Assembly (NCBI GenBank): GCA_008297795.1
Contig: VBQP01000034.1
Coordinates: 1 to 19,653 of the forward strand
Length of the DNA: 19,653 nucleotides
Direction of reading: 5' to 3'
Source: Thermoplasmata archaeon
Lineage (GTDB): Archaea; Thermoplasmatota; E2; UBA202; DSCA01
Part shown: positions 1-7,561 of the stretch, piece after piece
Layout: each line of letters starts with the position of its first letter
How positions within the stretch are numbered: position 1 is the stretch's first letter
The notes under the pieces: generated by a model
What the model saw: only the letters and a program-made list of their open reading frames with translations
The model's database searches: none
What the model was told of the DNA's origin: nothing
Made by a program: the position numbers and the translations under genes

Positions 1-25
1 CCACACCCCCCTATTTCCACTGGAA
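1..25. repeat. Left arm of 25-bp perfect inverted repeat
   Basis: The first 25 bases are the exact reverse complement of 4545-4569, the 3' end of the DNA polymerase small-subunit gene. The match stops at base 26 and may continue beyond the left edge. Translated from base 2, this arm reads HTPLFPLE, the same peptide and frame as the DP1 C-terminus, and the frame runs open into HflX. It is a rearrangement boundary or an assembly-end artefact. Confidence 0.9.
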
Positions 26-58
26 AAGTTTTTTAGTGATAGAGATATTAAAGCACAG

Positions 59-1324
59 ATGGAAAGAAAGAAGGCGATTATCATATCCCTGCAGGAGGAC
101 AATGAGGAATTGGAGCATCTTTCAGAATCACTTAATTATGAAGTGGTCAAAATATTCATCCAGCGTCAGGGAAAGTCTCGTCGCCCATTTTATATCGGCA
201 AGGGAAAAATAAGGGAAATAAAAGATTACCTCTCTGAAAAAAATATAAATTTTGCAATTGTGAATGGCATGCTAACACCCTCACAGTGGTATAACATGGA
301 AAAAGAACTCGGTATTAAAGTATACGACCGCGTACATCTCATATTAGACATATTTGCAGACAGGGCAAAAAGAAAAGAAGCAAAGTTGCAGGTCAAACTT
401 GCATACTTAAGATACGAAAAACCATACATAAAAGAATTGATACAGAGAATCAGGGCGGGGGAGCACCCCGGTTTTATGGGCGGCGGGGAATATGAGATAG
501 CAAACTATTATGAGATGATAAAAAGACAGATTAAAAAAATAAAAAAAGAACTGGAAAAACTGGAGAGGGGGAGAGAGAGTCACTATAAATACAGAGTGAA
601 GAAAGGATATTATCTTGTTACCATAGCAGGATACACAAATGCAGGAAAAAGCAGCCTGCTAAATAAACTTACTGGAGAAAATGTTGAAGTGGAAGAAAGA
701 TTGTTTTCCACATTATCAACAACCACACGAATAATAAAAGATGAAAGAAAGCCCATACTGGTTACGGACACGGTAGGTTTCATAAGAGATTTACCCCACT
801 GGCTAATAGACTCCTTCAAATCAACCCTCAAAGGAATAGCACTTTCTGATGTGGTTGTGTTGCTTGTTGATGCAAGCGAGGAAAAAGAAGTAATTGCCGA
901 AAAAATGGAAGTTTCTATAAAAGAAATAATGGGTGTGAATATCAACCAGAAAATTTTGATAGGATTTAATAAATCTGATAAAATAAATATCACAGAAAAA
1001 AAAGAGAAAATTGAGTATTTGAAGGATATTATAGACGATAGGCCTTATGTTTTTTTATCTGCCAAAACAGGAGAGGGGATTGAGGAATTGGTGGAAATGA
1101 TATGTGGCTCCCTACCTGAAAATGTAACAATGAAAATAAAATTTCCAGAGAAAACAGGCAATAATGATCTTTCATTTATATTTGGCAAAGGTATAGAAAT
1201 ACTATACCTCGGTAACTTTGGAGAAGACATATATATAAGCTGTAGCGATAGACTCAAAGAGAAGATTATGGGTAAATGTATAAAGAGTGGTGCAGAAGTA
1301 AAAATTATTAATAAGGTGGCATAA
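59..1324 (+). CDS. hflX: HflX-family ribosome-associated GTPase
   Basis: HflX is a translational GTPase that binds the large ribosomal subunit and, in bacteria, splits stalled ribosomes. The 421-residue protein has the family layout: an N-terminal domain (about 1-140), a glycine-rich linker (FMGGGEYE) followed by a charged helix (about 141-180), then a G domain. G-domain motifs are P-loop GYTNAGKS (191-198), DTVG (237-240), NKSD (304-307) and SAKTGEG (334-340), followed by a short C-terminal domain. No TATA box is evident at the expected distance upstream. The frame is open without a stop to base 2, so the true N-terminus could lie upstream, but the ATG at 59 gives a normal HflX beginning. 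The DUF357 gene follows after one base, suggesting an operon. The gene is visibly AT-rich compared with genes after 4540. Confidence 0.93.
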   Translation: MERKKAIIISLQEDNEELEHLSESLNYEVVKIFIQRQGKSRRPFYIGKGKIREIKDYLSEKNINFAIVNGMLTPSQWYNMEKELGIKVYDRVHLILDIFADRAKRKEAKLQVKLAYLRYEKPYIKELIQRIRAGEHPGFMGGGEYEIANYYEMIKRQIKKIKKELEKLERGRESHYKYRVKKGYYLVTIAGYTNAGKSSLLNKLTGENVEVEERLFSTLSTTTRIIKDERKPILVTDTVGFIRDLPHWLIDSFKSTLKGIALSDVVVLLVDASEEKEVIAEKMEVSIKEIMGVNINQKILIGFNKSDKINITEKKEKIEYLKDIIDDRPYVFLSAKTGEGIEELVEMICGSLPENVTMKIKFPEKTGNNDLSFIFGKGIEILYLGNFGEDIYISCSDRLKEKIMGKCIKSGAEVKIINKVA

Positions 1325-1325
1325 A

Positions 1326-1556
1326 ATGGAAAAAGAAAGAATATTGAAAGATATAAAATTGTTTGAGGAAAATACAAGAATGTTTGATGATGAGAAATGG
1401 AAAAATAATAAGGTAATTGAAATGGCAAGAAGATACTATGATGATGCAAAATATTATCTTTCAAAAAAGGATTTTTTTACTGCATTCGGCTGTATAAATT
1501 ATGCCCACGGTCTCGTAGATGCCATTCGAATGGAAGAATTTAAAGGGGAGAAATAG
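1326..1556 (+). CDS. DUF357 family small helical protein
   Basis: This 76-residue protein matches the archaeal DUF357 family. It is largely helical, with the conserved stretch ARRYYDDAKYYLSKKDFFTA leading into FGCINYAHGLVDAIR near the C-terminus. The function of the family is unknown; these small proteins often sit beside nucleic-acid or translation-related genes. The ATG lies one base after the hflX stop, with a Shine-Dalgarno-like AAGGTGG (about 1313-1319) inside the end of hflX, so it is translationally linked to hflX. The stop is TAG. The family call comes from recalled sequence similarity; the gene itself is well supported by position and ribosome-binding site. Confidence 0.8.
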   Translation: MEKERILKDIKLFEENTRMFDDEKWKNNKVIEMARRYYDDAKYYLSKKDFFTAFGCINYAHGLVDAIRMEEFKGEK

Positions 1557-1570
1557 ATTCTGAGGGTAAT

Positions 1571-2221
1571 ATGCATAAAATAGATATTTCGATTGGAAAG
1601 GACTTGTTTGAAGAGAATAATAAAATTGCAAAAAGAAATAATGAGGCACTTAGAGAAAAAAATGTATTTTCTGTTGATTTTATGGGCTCGATAGGCTCTG
1701 GCAAAACTCTCATTATTGAAAAAATAGTTGAAAAATTGATAGGAAAGAAGAAAGTGGGGGTGATAGTTGGGGATGTCACAGGCGATGATGATTATAAAAG
1801 AGTGAAAAAATATAACATACCTGTGGTTAATATAAATACAGGGAAGGAGTGTCATCTTGATGCACATCTCATAGAACATGCTCTGGAGGATATTGATATT
1901 AACAATATAGATATACTTCTCGTAGAGAATATAGGTAATCTTGTATGCCCTGCGGATTTCATGCTTGGATGCGACAGGAGGGGTGTTGTCATATCGGTTA
2001 CTGAAGGGGATGATATGGTCAGAAAGCATCCTTTAATATTTCAGATATCGGATTTCGTTGTTATAAATAAGGTTGATCTTGCGGAGTATATGGACGTGGA
2101 TATTGACAAAATAGTTAGGGACCTGGAAGTAATTGCACCTAAAAAAGTTTTTTTGACAGATGCAAAACACGATAAAGGAATTGATGAATTAATAGACTGG
2201 CTTATATGGGAAAAAAATTAA
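1571..2221 (+). CDS. hypB: HypB-like nickel-insertion GTPase
   Basis: HypB is a SIMIBI-class GTPase that delivers nickel during [NiFe]-hydrogenase maturation, normally with HypA. The 216-residue protein has P-loop GSIGSGKT (39-46), GDVTGDDD (68-74), the CHLDA segment (C94, H95), CPADF (C126) and NKVDLAE (166-172). Cys94, His95 and Cys126 match the metal-binding site at the dimer interface of known HypB proteins. It lacks the histidine-rich N-terminal extension of some bacterial HypBs, as is usual in archaea. No hypA, other hyp gene or hydrogenase gene is in the window, so its client enzyme cannot be told from context; CODH or another nickel enzyme is possible. It follows the DUF357 gene by 14 bases and overlaps the TraB-like gene by 16. 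Confidence 0.9.
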   Translation: MHKIDISIGKDLFEENNKIAKRNNEALREKNVFSVDFMGSIGSGKTLIIEKIVEKLIGKKKVGVIVGDVTGDDDYKRVKKYNIPVVNINTGKECHLDAHLIEHALEDIDINNIDILLVENIGNLVCPADFMLGCDRRGVVISVTEGDDMVRKHPLIFQISDFVVINKVDLAEYMDVDIDKIVRDLEVIAPKKVFLTDAKHDKGIDELIDWLIWEKN

Positions 2222-2889
2222 TTTTGGTAGGGGTTGGGCATGTATTTGACATCTCCGAACAAATAAGAGGAATAATAAGTACTGTAAATCCAGATGCTGT
2301 TGCACTCGAACTTGATGAAGACAGATTTTACTTTCTTTTAAATCCTTCCTCTGGGAAAAAATCCCCCAATATCTTGTATCTATTATTGTCAAAAGTGCAG
2401 GATAAAATTGCGAGAAAATATGGTGTTAGTACAGGCTCCGAAATGGTAGCAGCCGCGGAAGGGGCAGAAGATGTTGGTGCAAATATTTTATGTATTGATA
2501 AAAGTGCGAAAGATGTTATAGAAAAATTGTGGATATCTATTCCCTTAAAGAGAAAAATATTGTTGATGTTGGGCACATTATCATCTATTTTTATAAGTAG
2601 AAAAAAAGTAGAGAAAGAATTGCAATATTTTGAAGAAGAACCATCATATTATTTTGAACAGATAGATAGTAGTTTTCCGGAATTCAAAAAAGTTCTTATT
2701 GATGAGAGAAACGAATTTATGTGCAATATGTTGAAATCATATTTCAAAAATTATGATGTTATTATAGCATTTGTTGGTGAAGGGCATATAATCGGAATGC
2801 AGAAGATTATAGAAGAAGAGAATGAAATAACCCTAATAACAATACATCTTAAGGACCTGAGAGAAAATAACTGGAAAAAACTCATTTAA
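2206..2889 (+). CDS. TraB/PrgY-like (TIKI superfamily) protein
   Basis: The 227-residue protein starts with a TraB-type core: a GVGH motif near residues 9-12, PDAVALELDEDRF (about 29-41), a conserved DERN segment in the second half, and a second GxxH motif (VGEGHIIGM) near the C-terminus. These are the hallmarks of the TraB/Tiki metalloprotease-like superfamily. In bacteria PrgY/TraB blocks sex-pheromone signalling; the role of archaeal members is unknown. The C-terminal membrane domain of longer archaeal TraB proteins is absent, so this is a stand-alone soluble core. The start overlaps the end of the hypB-like gene by 16 bases, and the end overlaps the convergent radical SAM gene by 8 bases, so the junction is fully packed. 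Confidence 0.82.
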   Translation: MGKKLILVGVGHVFDISEQIRGIISTVNPDAVALELDEDRFYFLLNPSSGKKSPNILYLLLSKVQDKIARKYGVSTGSEMVAAAEGAEDVGANILCIDKSAKDVIEKLWISIPLKRKILLMLGTLSSIFISRKKVEKELQYFEEEPSYYFEQIDSSFPEFKKVLIDERNEFMCNMLKSYFKNYDVIIAFVGEGHIIGMQKIIEEENEITLITIHLKDLRENNWKKLI

Positions 2890-4516
2890 ACGATATCCAC
2901 TCCGCCACCTCTTCCTTTTTAAAATTTTCATCCATTTTTTTTATCAACTCTTCAAAATTTTTAAAAGGCCTTCCAGACATAATTCTTATAGCCCTTTTTC
3001 TTCCGATATGAGGTAAATTCTCAATTGCATTCATGCTTGCATAGTTCACTCTCAGTGGATATTCAAGTCCTGTAATACTTCTGTATCCATATCCTTTTAT
3101 TTTAACATCAACAAATTTTCCTACACACTCCTTATAAGGTAATCCTACCAGGAGGGGATATGTACCGATTTGCCGTCCAAATGTTGAATTTCCTTTATTA
3201 ATTTCCAAGAAAACGTCCCTCAATATAGTTCCATATGGCACAATTTTCATAAGCATGGGTCTATTCACTCTTTCATTTACTGCTTTCTTGAAATCAACAA
3301 ATTTTTTTCTATTTATTTTAACTTTCTGGAATCTGATGGGAACGACCTGTCTTATATTAATGCGCCTTAACAGCAATCCTGCGTCCATCACCTCTTTCAA
3401 AAAATTATAGTTTTTGCTGTACGTCTCGGTACTTTCCCCGGGCAACCCATATAATATATTCAACCCCGGAAGAAAGTAAGGCATTCCATTTTCTCCCCTG
3501 TCTTTTCCCACCTCATTTATTATTTTAATTGCTTCCATTACCTGATCAGGGGTGGCATTGAGATTGCTTCTTTTTATTACTTCTAAATCTGCAGTTTCCA
3601 TACCAAGTGCAGCCGTATTTCCCGAAGTGCAATATTGTTTTATTAACTCGGTAATTTTCATAGATTTGTCCGGGTATTCTGCAACAACTGCGGGATTAAC
3701 ATTATCTATATGTAGAACCTTCAATTCAGGTGCATTTCTTTTTATACCTTCGAGAAGTTTTTTTATGGCATCCACATTCGGCTCAGGCACCTCTCTTTTT
3801 CCAATTCCAGAAGCCCCGTAGGAATAAAAACAGGACTGGCAGCCGAGTCGGAAATTCCTTACCCCTACGCTATACAGAACCTTCACTTCTTCTATGATAT
3901 CGAGAGTTTCTCTCATCAGCGGCTTTCCAAATATAGGTTCCATACAAAAACTGCAGCCGCCGGTAAAATATCTTATGCATCCTCTATATGTTTCCACTTC
4001 AGCAATCAAAACATCAGGAAAATCGGGATGGACTTTTGCTATTTCCGCTCCAAGAATACTCCATCTTTTCCATTCCCCAACACTTCTTCTTCTATCACTT
4101 ATTTCTCCATTTAAATAATCAAAAATAAAAGCATCAGCATCATTTTTTACAGAGTAATCCACGAGTTCGTTCCATTTCCTCGGTTTCTTCCCCCCTCCCT
4201 CGCCTATGCCGTATGTTGCGGCAGCCCCGCCGAGGATCTTCACTCCTTTAAATGAAGATGTGATTTTGGAAAACTCTTTGAAAGAGATGGGCATACCCCT
4301 GAGATATCTTCCAGGCACAACAGCCCCGGTTATTATGAGAAGAGTATCTCCTTCAATATTTTTTCCCTTCCTCCACTGGTCTATTGTCAGGTACTGGTAT
4401 TCGTGTCCTGCATCTCTTACTGCACCTGCTGCATATCTAACATATGGAGAAATATAAGGGGGCACACCAAGGCATGAAGGCTCGTCGACATAGCCATCAA
4501 GTATTGTTATTTGCAC
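2882..4516 (-). CDS. Archaeal radical SAM protein with C-terminal HhH (COG1031-like)
   Basis: This 544-residue protein matches a conserved archaeal radical SAM family (COG1031) of unknown function. Its likely cluster-binding cysteines are C180, C188 and C191 (GCIRYFTGGCSFC), spaced CX7CX2C rather than the classical CX3CX2C. A second pair, C226 and C229 (LGCQSCF), may hold another cofactor or metal. The N-terminal part (about 1-160) looks like a B12-binding-like or Rossmann-type domain without an obvious cobalamin motif. The C-terminus (about 500-540) carries a helix-hairpin-helix segment (NLPHIGRKRAIRIMSGRPF), suggesting nucleic-acid contact. The start codon is GTG at 4516 with no Shine-Dalgarno; an AT-rich TATA-like stretch (about 4531-4543) suggests a leaderless transcript. 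The gene begins only 22 bases beyond the DP1 stop. Confidence 0.85.
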   Translation of the reverse strand: MQITILDGYVDEPSCLGVPPYISPYVRYAAGAVRDAGHEYQYLTIDQWRKGKNIEGDTLLIITGAVVPGRYLRGMPISFKEFSKITSSFKGVKILGGAAATYGIGEGGGKKPRKWNELVDYSVKNDADAFIFDYLNGEISDRRRSVGEWKRWSILGAEIAKVHPDFPDVLIAEVETYRGCIRYFTGGCSFCMEPIFGKPLMRETLDIIEEVKVLYSVGVRNFRLGCQSCFYSYGASGIGKREVPEPNVDAIKKLLEGIKRNAPELKVLHIDNVNPAVVAEYPDKSMKITELIKQYCTSGNTAALGMETADLEVIKRSNLNATPDQVMEAIKIINEVGKDRGENGMPYFLPGLNILYGLPGESTETYSKNYNFLKEVMDAGLLLRRINIRQVVPIRFQKVKINRKKFVDFKKAVNERVNRPMLMKIVPYGTILRDVFLEINKGNSTFGRQIGTYPLLVGLPYKECVGKFVDVKIKGYGYRSITGLEYPLRVNYASMNAIENLPHIGRKRAIRIMSGRPFKNFEELIKKMDENFKKEEVAEWISFK

Positions 4517-4538
4517 AATGTAAAATGGTTACAATATT

Positions 4539-6008
4539 TTAAACTTCCAGTGGAAATAGGGGGGTGTGGGTGCTGAAATCCATCAAACTCACATGGCTGT
4601 TTTTAAGATTGACAATCGGAACCTTTGCAGGGTCAGGAGAAAAATCCATCATCTTCTGGTAATCTGTCTGCGACTGCCATGTGGAGGCATTTATCAGGAC
4701 AATCCCTCTGTACTTATCAATGGCTGTTGTATGTATGTGGCCTGTCACAAAGATATCCGGCAATCTTTCTATCAACAGGTAGTCCTTCTTTTCGGGAGCG
4801 AGAGGCGTGCTGTCACCATATATCGGCGCCATATGGCGACGCTGCAACATACTCTTCATTATTGTGGCAGGGTCATTCTGGTTAACTCCTATGCGCGTTG
4901 AAAAATCCTGGAGCGATTGCCCATGGTAAGAAAGCACATCCACTTCTCCAATCTGCATATAACATGGATTGCCTGCAAAAATAATATTCATATCAGAAAA
5001 TATATCCTGCACCTCTTTTCCGAAGGCGGGCTGGGGGAGGGCGGGGCGCACAGCATCATGATTTCCCGGCTGCATAATAATTTTTATATCCTCAGGTATC
5101 CCGGACATCTCCTTTGCAAGTGCTTCATACTGCCCGTAGATGTCCTCTATCTCCAGGTCATTTTCCTGCCCGGGGTATATGCCCACGCCGTCCACAATAT
5201 CTCCTGGCATTATTATGTATTTCACATTCCTGGCGACCTCCCTCTGCCGCTCGCTTCCCACCTCTCCATTAATCCATTTGATGAATTTTTTCCATTCCTT
5301 CTCCAGGAAAGTTTTGCTACCGATATGGATATCTGATACAAATGCTATGTACGAGTCTTCATCGGCATAATGCTTTTTTTTGTTGACAGGGATATCGGGC
5401 CATATTATGTTGCGGGCTATAATGAGCCCCCCTCTCCCTCCCTTCCCCACTATCCCTATGACTTCGTCTTCAACAATCGTGGAGGCAATATCAATCAAAT
5501 CGTCAGGGATGTATATCGTTGCAGAATCGCTCTCATCCTCTATTTCAATGAGGATATGGCTGTTCTTCCCTCTCCTTATTTCATTCACAATGCCGATTAC
5601 AGAGACATCTCCTTCTCTCCTCTGGGCATTTTTGATGGGAATTGCATTTCTCATCTCCTGTCTTTTTTTAAGCAGTTGGTACAATCTTTCATACCTGTCT
5701 TTAAACAGGTTTGTAAAATCTGAAAGGGTGCCCTCGCAGCTGCTTTTTCCTGTCACATCCTCTATTATCTCCAGTTTTATTTCTCTACTCCTTCTGGCAC
5801 CTGCCAGAGGTTTGCTGTCTGAGTTGCCATCAAAAAAATTCTTTACGTCTTCAAACACAACATTCAATGGCTTTTCATCAAATCCTTCAAGAAACTTCCT
5901 GGAATTATCCAGGGCATCCCCTAACCCTATCAGAAAATCCACAGCTTCCGACTGTATGAGCACTCCATTTCTCTGGAAGTACTCTATCACCCTCTTTCTC
6001 TCATCCAT
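4539..6008 (-). CDS. polB: DNA polymerase D small subunit (DP1), exonuclease
   Basis: DP1 is the proofreading 3'-5' exonuclease subunit of the archaeal D-family replicative polymerase and works with DP2 (not in this window). From the ATG at 6008 the protein has 489 residues: an N-terminal helical region, an OB-fold (about 130-205) and a calcineurin-like phosphoesterase domain. Metal-binding motifs are SDIHIG (about 225-230), MPGDIVDG (about 267-274), PGNHD (314-318), SYHGQ and VTGHIHT. A GTG at 6026 gives six more residues, but it falls inside helix 1 of the SRP RNA folded here, so I prefer 6008. No Shine-Dalgarno is visible. The last 25 bases before the stop region form the right arm of the inverted repeat, encoding HTPLFPLE. 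Confidence 0.95.
   Translation of the reverse strand: MDERKRVIEYFQRNGVLIQSEAVDFLIGLGDALDNSRKFLEGFDEKPLNVVFEDVKNFFDGNSDSKPLAGARRSREIKLEIIEDVTGKSSCEGTLSDFTNLFKDRYERLYQLLKKRQEMRNAIPIKNAQRREGDVSVIGIVNEIRRGKNSHILIEIEDESDSATIYIPDDLIDIASTIVEDEVIGIVGKGGRGGLIIARNIIWPDIPVNKKKHYADEDSYIAFVSDIHIGSKTFLEKEWKKFIKWINGEVGSERQREVARNVKYIIMPGDIVDGVGIYPGQENDLEIEDIYGQYEALAKEMSGIPEDIKIIMQPGNHDAVRPALPQPAFGKEVQDIFSDMNIIFAGNPCYMQIGEVDVLSYHGQSLQDFSTRIGVNQNDPATIMKSMLQRRHMAPIYGDSTPLAPEKKDYLLIERLPDIFVTGHIHTTAIDKYRGIVLINASTWQSQTDYQKMMDFSPDPAKVPIVNLKNSHVSLMDFSTHTPLFPLEV
4545..4569. repeat. Right arm of 25-bp perfect inverted repeat
   Basis: Exact reverse complement of bases 1-25, lying in the C-terminal codons of DP1. Its inner end is an 11-base near-palindrome TTCCAGTGGAA and its outer part contains a run of six G. 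The sequence just inside this arm (4544 and down) does not match the sequence just inside the left arm. Confidence 0.9.
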
Positions 6009-6013
6009 TTTAG

Positions 6014-6338
6014 CCGGCGTGGACACGCCCCCAAGTGAATATGCAGAACATGAGGCGATTTGCCCGCTACTTTCCTCGATCCCGTAACCCTCTGAGCACC
6101 AGCAGTCTCCGGGTGGGCTGCTCCCTTCCGGGCCTGACCCTTTGTCCGGGGTTAAGATGGGCTATTGGCTCTCCAGCCAATAGTATCCATCACCTTTGGT
6201 CCCAGAGGACGAGATTTCATTGTCCAATAGCGGATCGCCGCATATCCTGCACATTGCCTTGAAGGCTTCGACCCCGACAGAAGGCGATTTTCGGTTACAG
6301 GAGACGCCTAACCTCCCGGTCTAGTCCACAGCCTTTAG
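6014..6338 (-). ncRNA. Signal recognition particle (7S) RNA
   Basis: The minus strand has archaeal SRP RNA features. Helix 8 reads GTCAGGCCCGGAAGGGAGCA with its GGAA tetraloop (about 6136-6117). Helix 6 is TTGGCT-GGAG-AGCCAA (6180-6165) with the GNAR loop bound by SRP19. The 5' domain includes TAGGCG and CTGTAACC (about 6310-6290). A long helix 5 can be followed by hand: CCTCTG with CAGAGG, GGCGAT with ATCGCC, GCCTTCAAG with CTTGGGGGC. Helix 1 closes the molecule: GGC-T-GTGGAC (6333-6324) with GTCCAC-GCC (6024-6016). Ends are estimated to within a few bases from helix 1 and the TATA box at 6365-6375. The RNA occupies nearly all the space upstream of DP1, and reading frames on either strand across it are spurious. 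Confidence 0.95.
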
Positions 6339-6364
6339 CCAAGAATCATAATATCCGCCTGCTT

Positions 6365-6375
6365 TAATAATATTA
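6365..6375 (-). promoter_or_regulatory. TATA box for SRP RNA
   Basis: The minus strand reads TAATATTATTAAAG here, about 27-37 bases before the estimated 5' end of the SRP RNA. It overlaps the stop codon of the small membrane-protein gene that ends at 6373. Confidence 0.6.
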
Positions 6376-6624
6376 CCATGGCTGGCGAAGTATTCTGAAC
6401 TCATTCGTAAAAAATCGGTAGAACATCCAGGCAAGAGAACCTGTCACAAAAGCGATATCGCGTCCCATATGCCACAGAAATGTTATCTCGTCATTGCTTC
6501 CATGGTAATAACCTGCCATATAAGCATCTTTGGCAAGAAATACGATGGAGATTATCATCACTGCTATAACCACTATATCCACATAAAAAAGCCATCTTCT
6601 CCATTTTTTATGCTCTACTTCCAT
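6373..6624 (-). CDS. Small two-helix membrane protein, unknown
   Basis: I do not recognise this 83-residue protein. After a short basic N-terminus (MEVEHKKWRRW) there is a hydrophobic helix (LFYVDIVVIAVMIISIVFLA, about 12-31), a polar loop (about 32-52), then a second hydrophobic stretch (DIAFVTGSLAWMFYRFF, about 54-70) and a short basic tail. The gene is well supported: a strong Shine-Dalgarno AAGGAGGAGG sits just before the ATG, and a TATA-like CTTTTATACC lies at about 6667-6676. It ends immediately upstream of the SRP RNA, and its stop codon overlaps that gene's TATA box. Nothing in the sequence indicates a function. Confidence 0.75.
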   Translation of the reverse strand: MEVEHKKWRRWLFYVDIVVIAVMIISIVFLAKDAYMAGYYHGSNDEITFLWHMGRDIAFVTGSLAWMFYRFFTNEFRILRQPW

Positions 6625-6666
6625 ATTTCCTCCTCCTTATTTCCTTATTAAAGAAATGTTATTTGG

Positions 6667-6676
6667 TATAAAAGTT
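6667..6676 (-). promoter_or_regulatory. TATA box for small membrane protein
   Basis: The minus strand reads AACTTTTATACC, followed by a short leader and a strong AAGGAGGAGG ribosome-binding site before the ATG at 6624. It sits in the 65-base gap after the PhzF-like gene. Confidence 0.55.
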
Positions 6677-6689
6677 TGTGCATTTGATT

Positions 6690-7535
6690 CTACAGGCTTA
6701 CCTCTCCCTGCATCGCTATGTAGGCGCTTCCCCCAACTTTTACTCTATCCCCAGATAAATCCACAAAAACAATTCCGTCTCTCCCTATCTCGTGCCCCTG
6801 CTCTGCCCTGTAAGATGTGCTTTCTATAAGCCCGTGCTTCCTTAGATATGCTCCAAGCGCTCCATTTGCTGTCCCCGTAACAGGGTCTTCGTTTACACCA
6901 TAGAGGGGGGCAAAGCATCGCGCATGTATGAAGTTGTTTTCATCAATTGTTTCAAAGGTGAAAACAAACAGGGAGCCGACATTGCAGTCCATGCATACTT
7001 TCCTGACCTTTTCAAAATCAGGAGACATATGTTCCATGCTCTCAATGTGTTTAATAGGGATATTTAAAGAAAACAATCCTGTCGAAACCGCTTCTATGGG
7101 CAGGTCATCTATCTCCGACGGCTCTATTCCCAGTGCGTCTGCAATCCTTCCTCTTTCTATTTTTGCTTCCCTGAAAGCAGGTTTTGTTTGTTCCATGAAC
7201 ACCTTTCCTTCCAATATTTCTATATCCAGGATGCCTGCCAGGGTTTCCATAGACAGGTTATTTTTTCTCACAAATCCCATTTCCTCCATTGCATGGAATG
7301 TGGCTATGGTTGCATGTCCGCAAAGTTCAACTTCCTTCAATGGAGAGAAAAATCTGACTTTAAAATCTGCTTTTTCACTTCCCATAACAAATGCTGTTTC
7401 CGAGCATTTTAGTTCTGCTGCAATCCTCTGCATCGCCGTTTCATCAAATTCGTCGGCATCCAGAACAACACCTGCGGGATTTCCTTTAAATGGTCTGTCC
7501 GTAAAGGTGTTTACAATATGAAACGGCACACCCAT
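6690..7535 (-). CDS. PhzF-family isomerase/epimerase-like protein
   Basis: PhzF proteins share the diaminopimelate-epimerase fold; the named member acts in phenazine synthesis, but most relatives, including archaeal ones, have unknown substrates. The 281-residue protein has the expected motifs: GNPAGVV (18-24), the catalytic glutamate in KCSETAF (E46), ELCGHATIATF (70-80) and DPVTGTANGALGAYL in the C-terminal half. Length and layout are normal for the family. The ATG at 7535 has GGTGGTGA five bases upstream. No phenazine genes are nearby, so a role in amino-acid isomerisation or metabolite clean-up is only an inference. The downstream small membrane gene has its own promoter. Confidence 0.9.
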   Translation of the reverse strand: MGVPFHIVNTFTDRPFKGNPAGVVLDADEFDETAMQRIAAELKCSETAFVMGSEKADFKVRFFSPLKEVELCGHATIATFHAMEEMGFVRKNNLSMETLAGILDIEILEGKVFMEQTKPAFREAKIERGRIADALGIEPSEIDDLPIEAVSTGLFSLNIPIKHIESMEHMSPDFEKVRKVCMDCNVGSLFVFTFETIDENNFIHARCFAPLYGVNEDPVTGTANGALGAYLRKHGLIESTSYRAEQGHEIGRDGIVFVDLSGDRVKVGGSAYIAMQGEVSL

Positions 7536-7561
7536 TTTTCACCACCGTATATGTAAAGAAC

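Noticed and set aside
6009..6026. GTG 6026 as the DP1 start
   Set aside because: It lies in helix 1 of the SRP RNA and has no convincing ribosome-binding site; ATG 6008 gives a normal protein.
6035..6262. Reading frames on both strands across 6035-6340
   Set aside because: The stretch folds as SRP RNA with the conserved helix 6 and helix 8 loops; open frames are by-products of its GC content.
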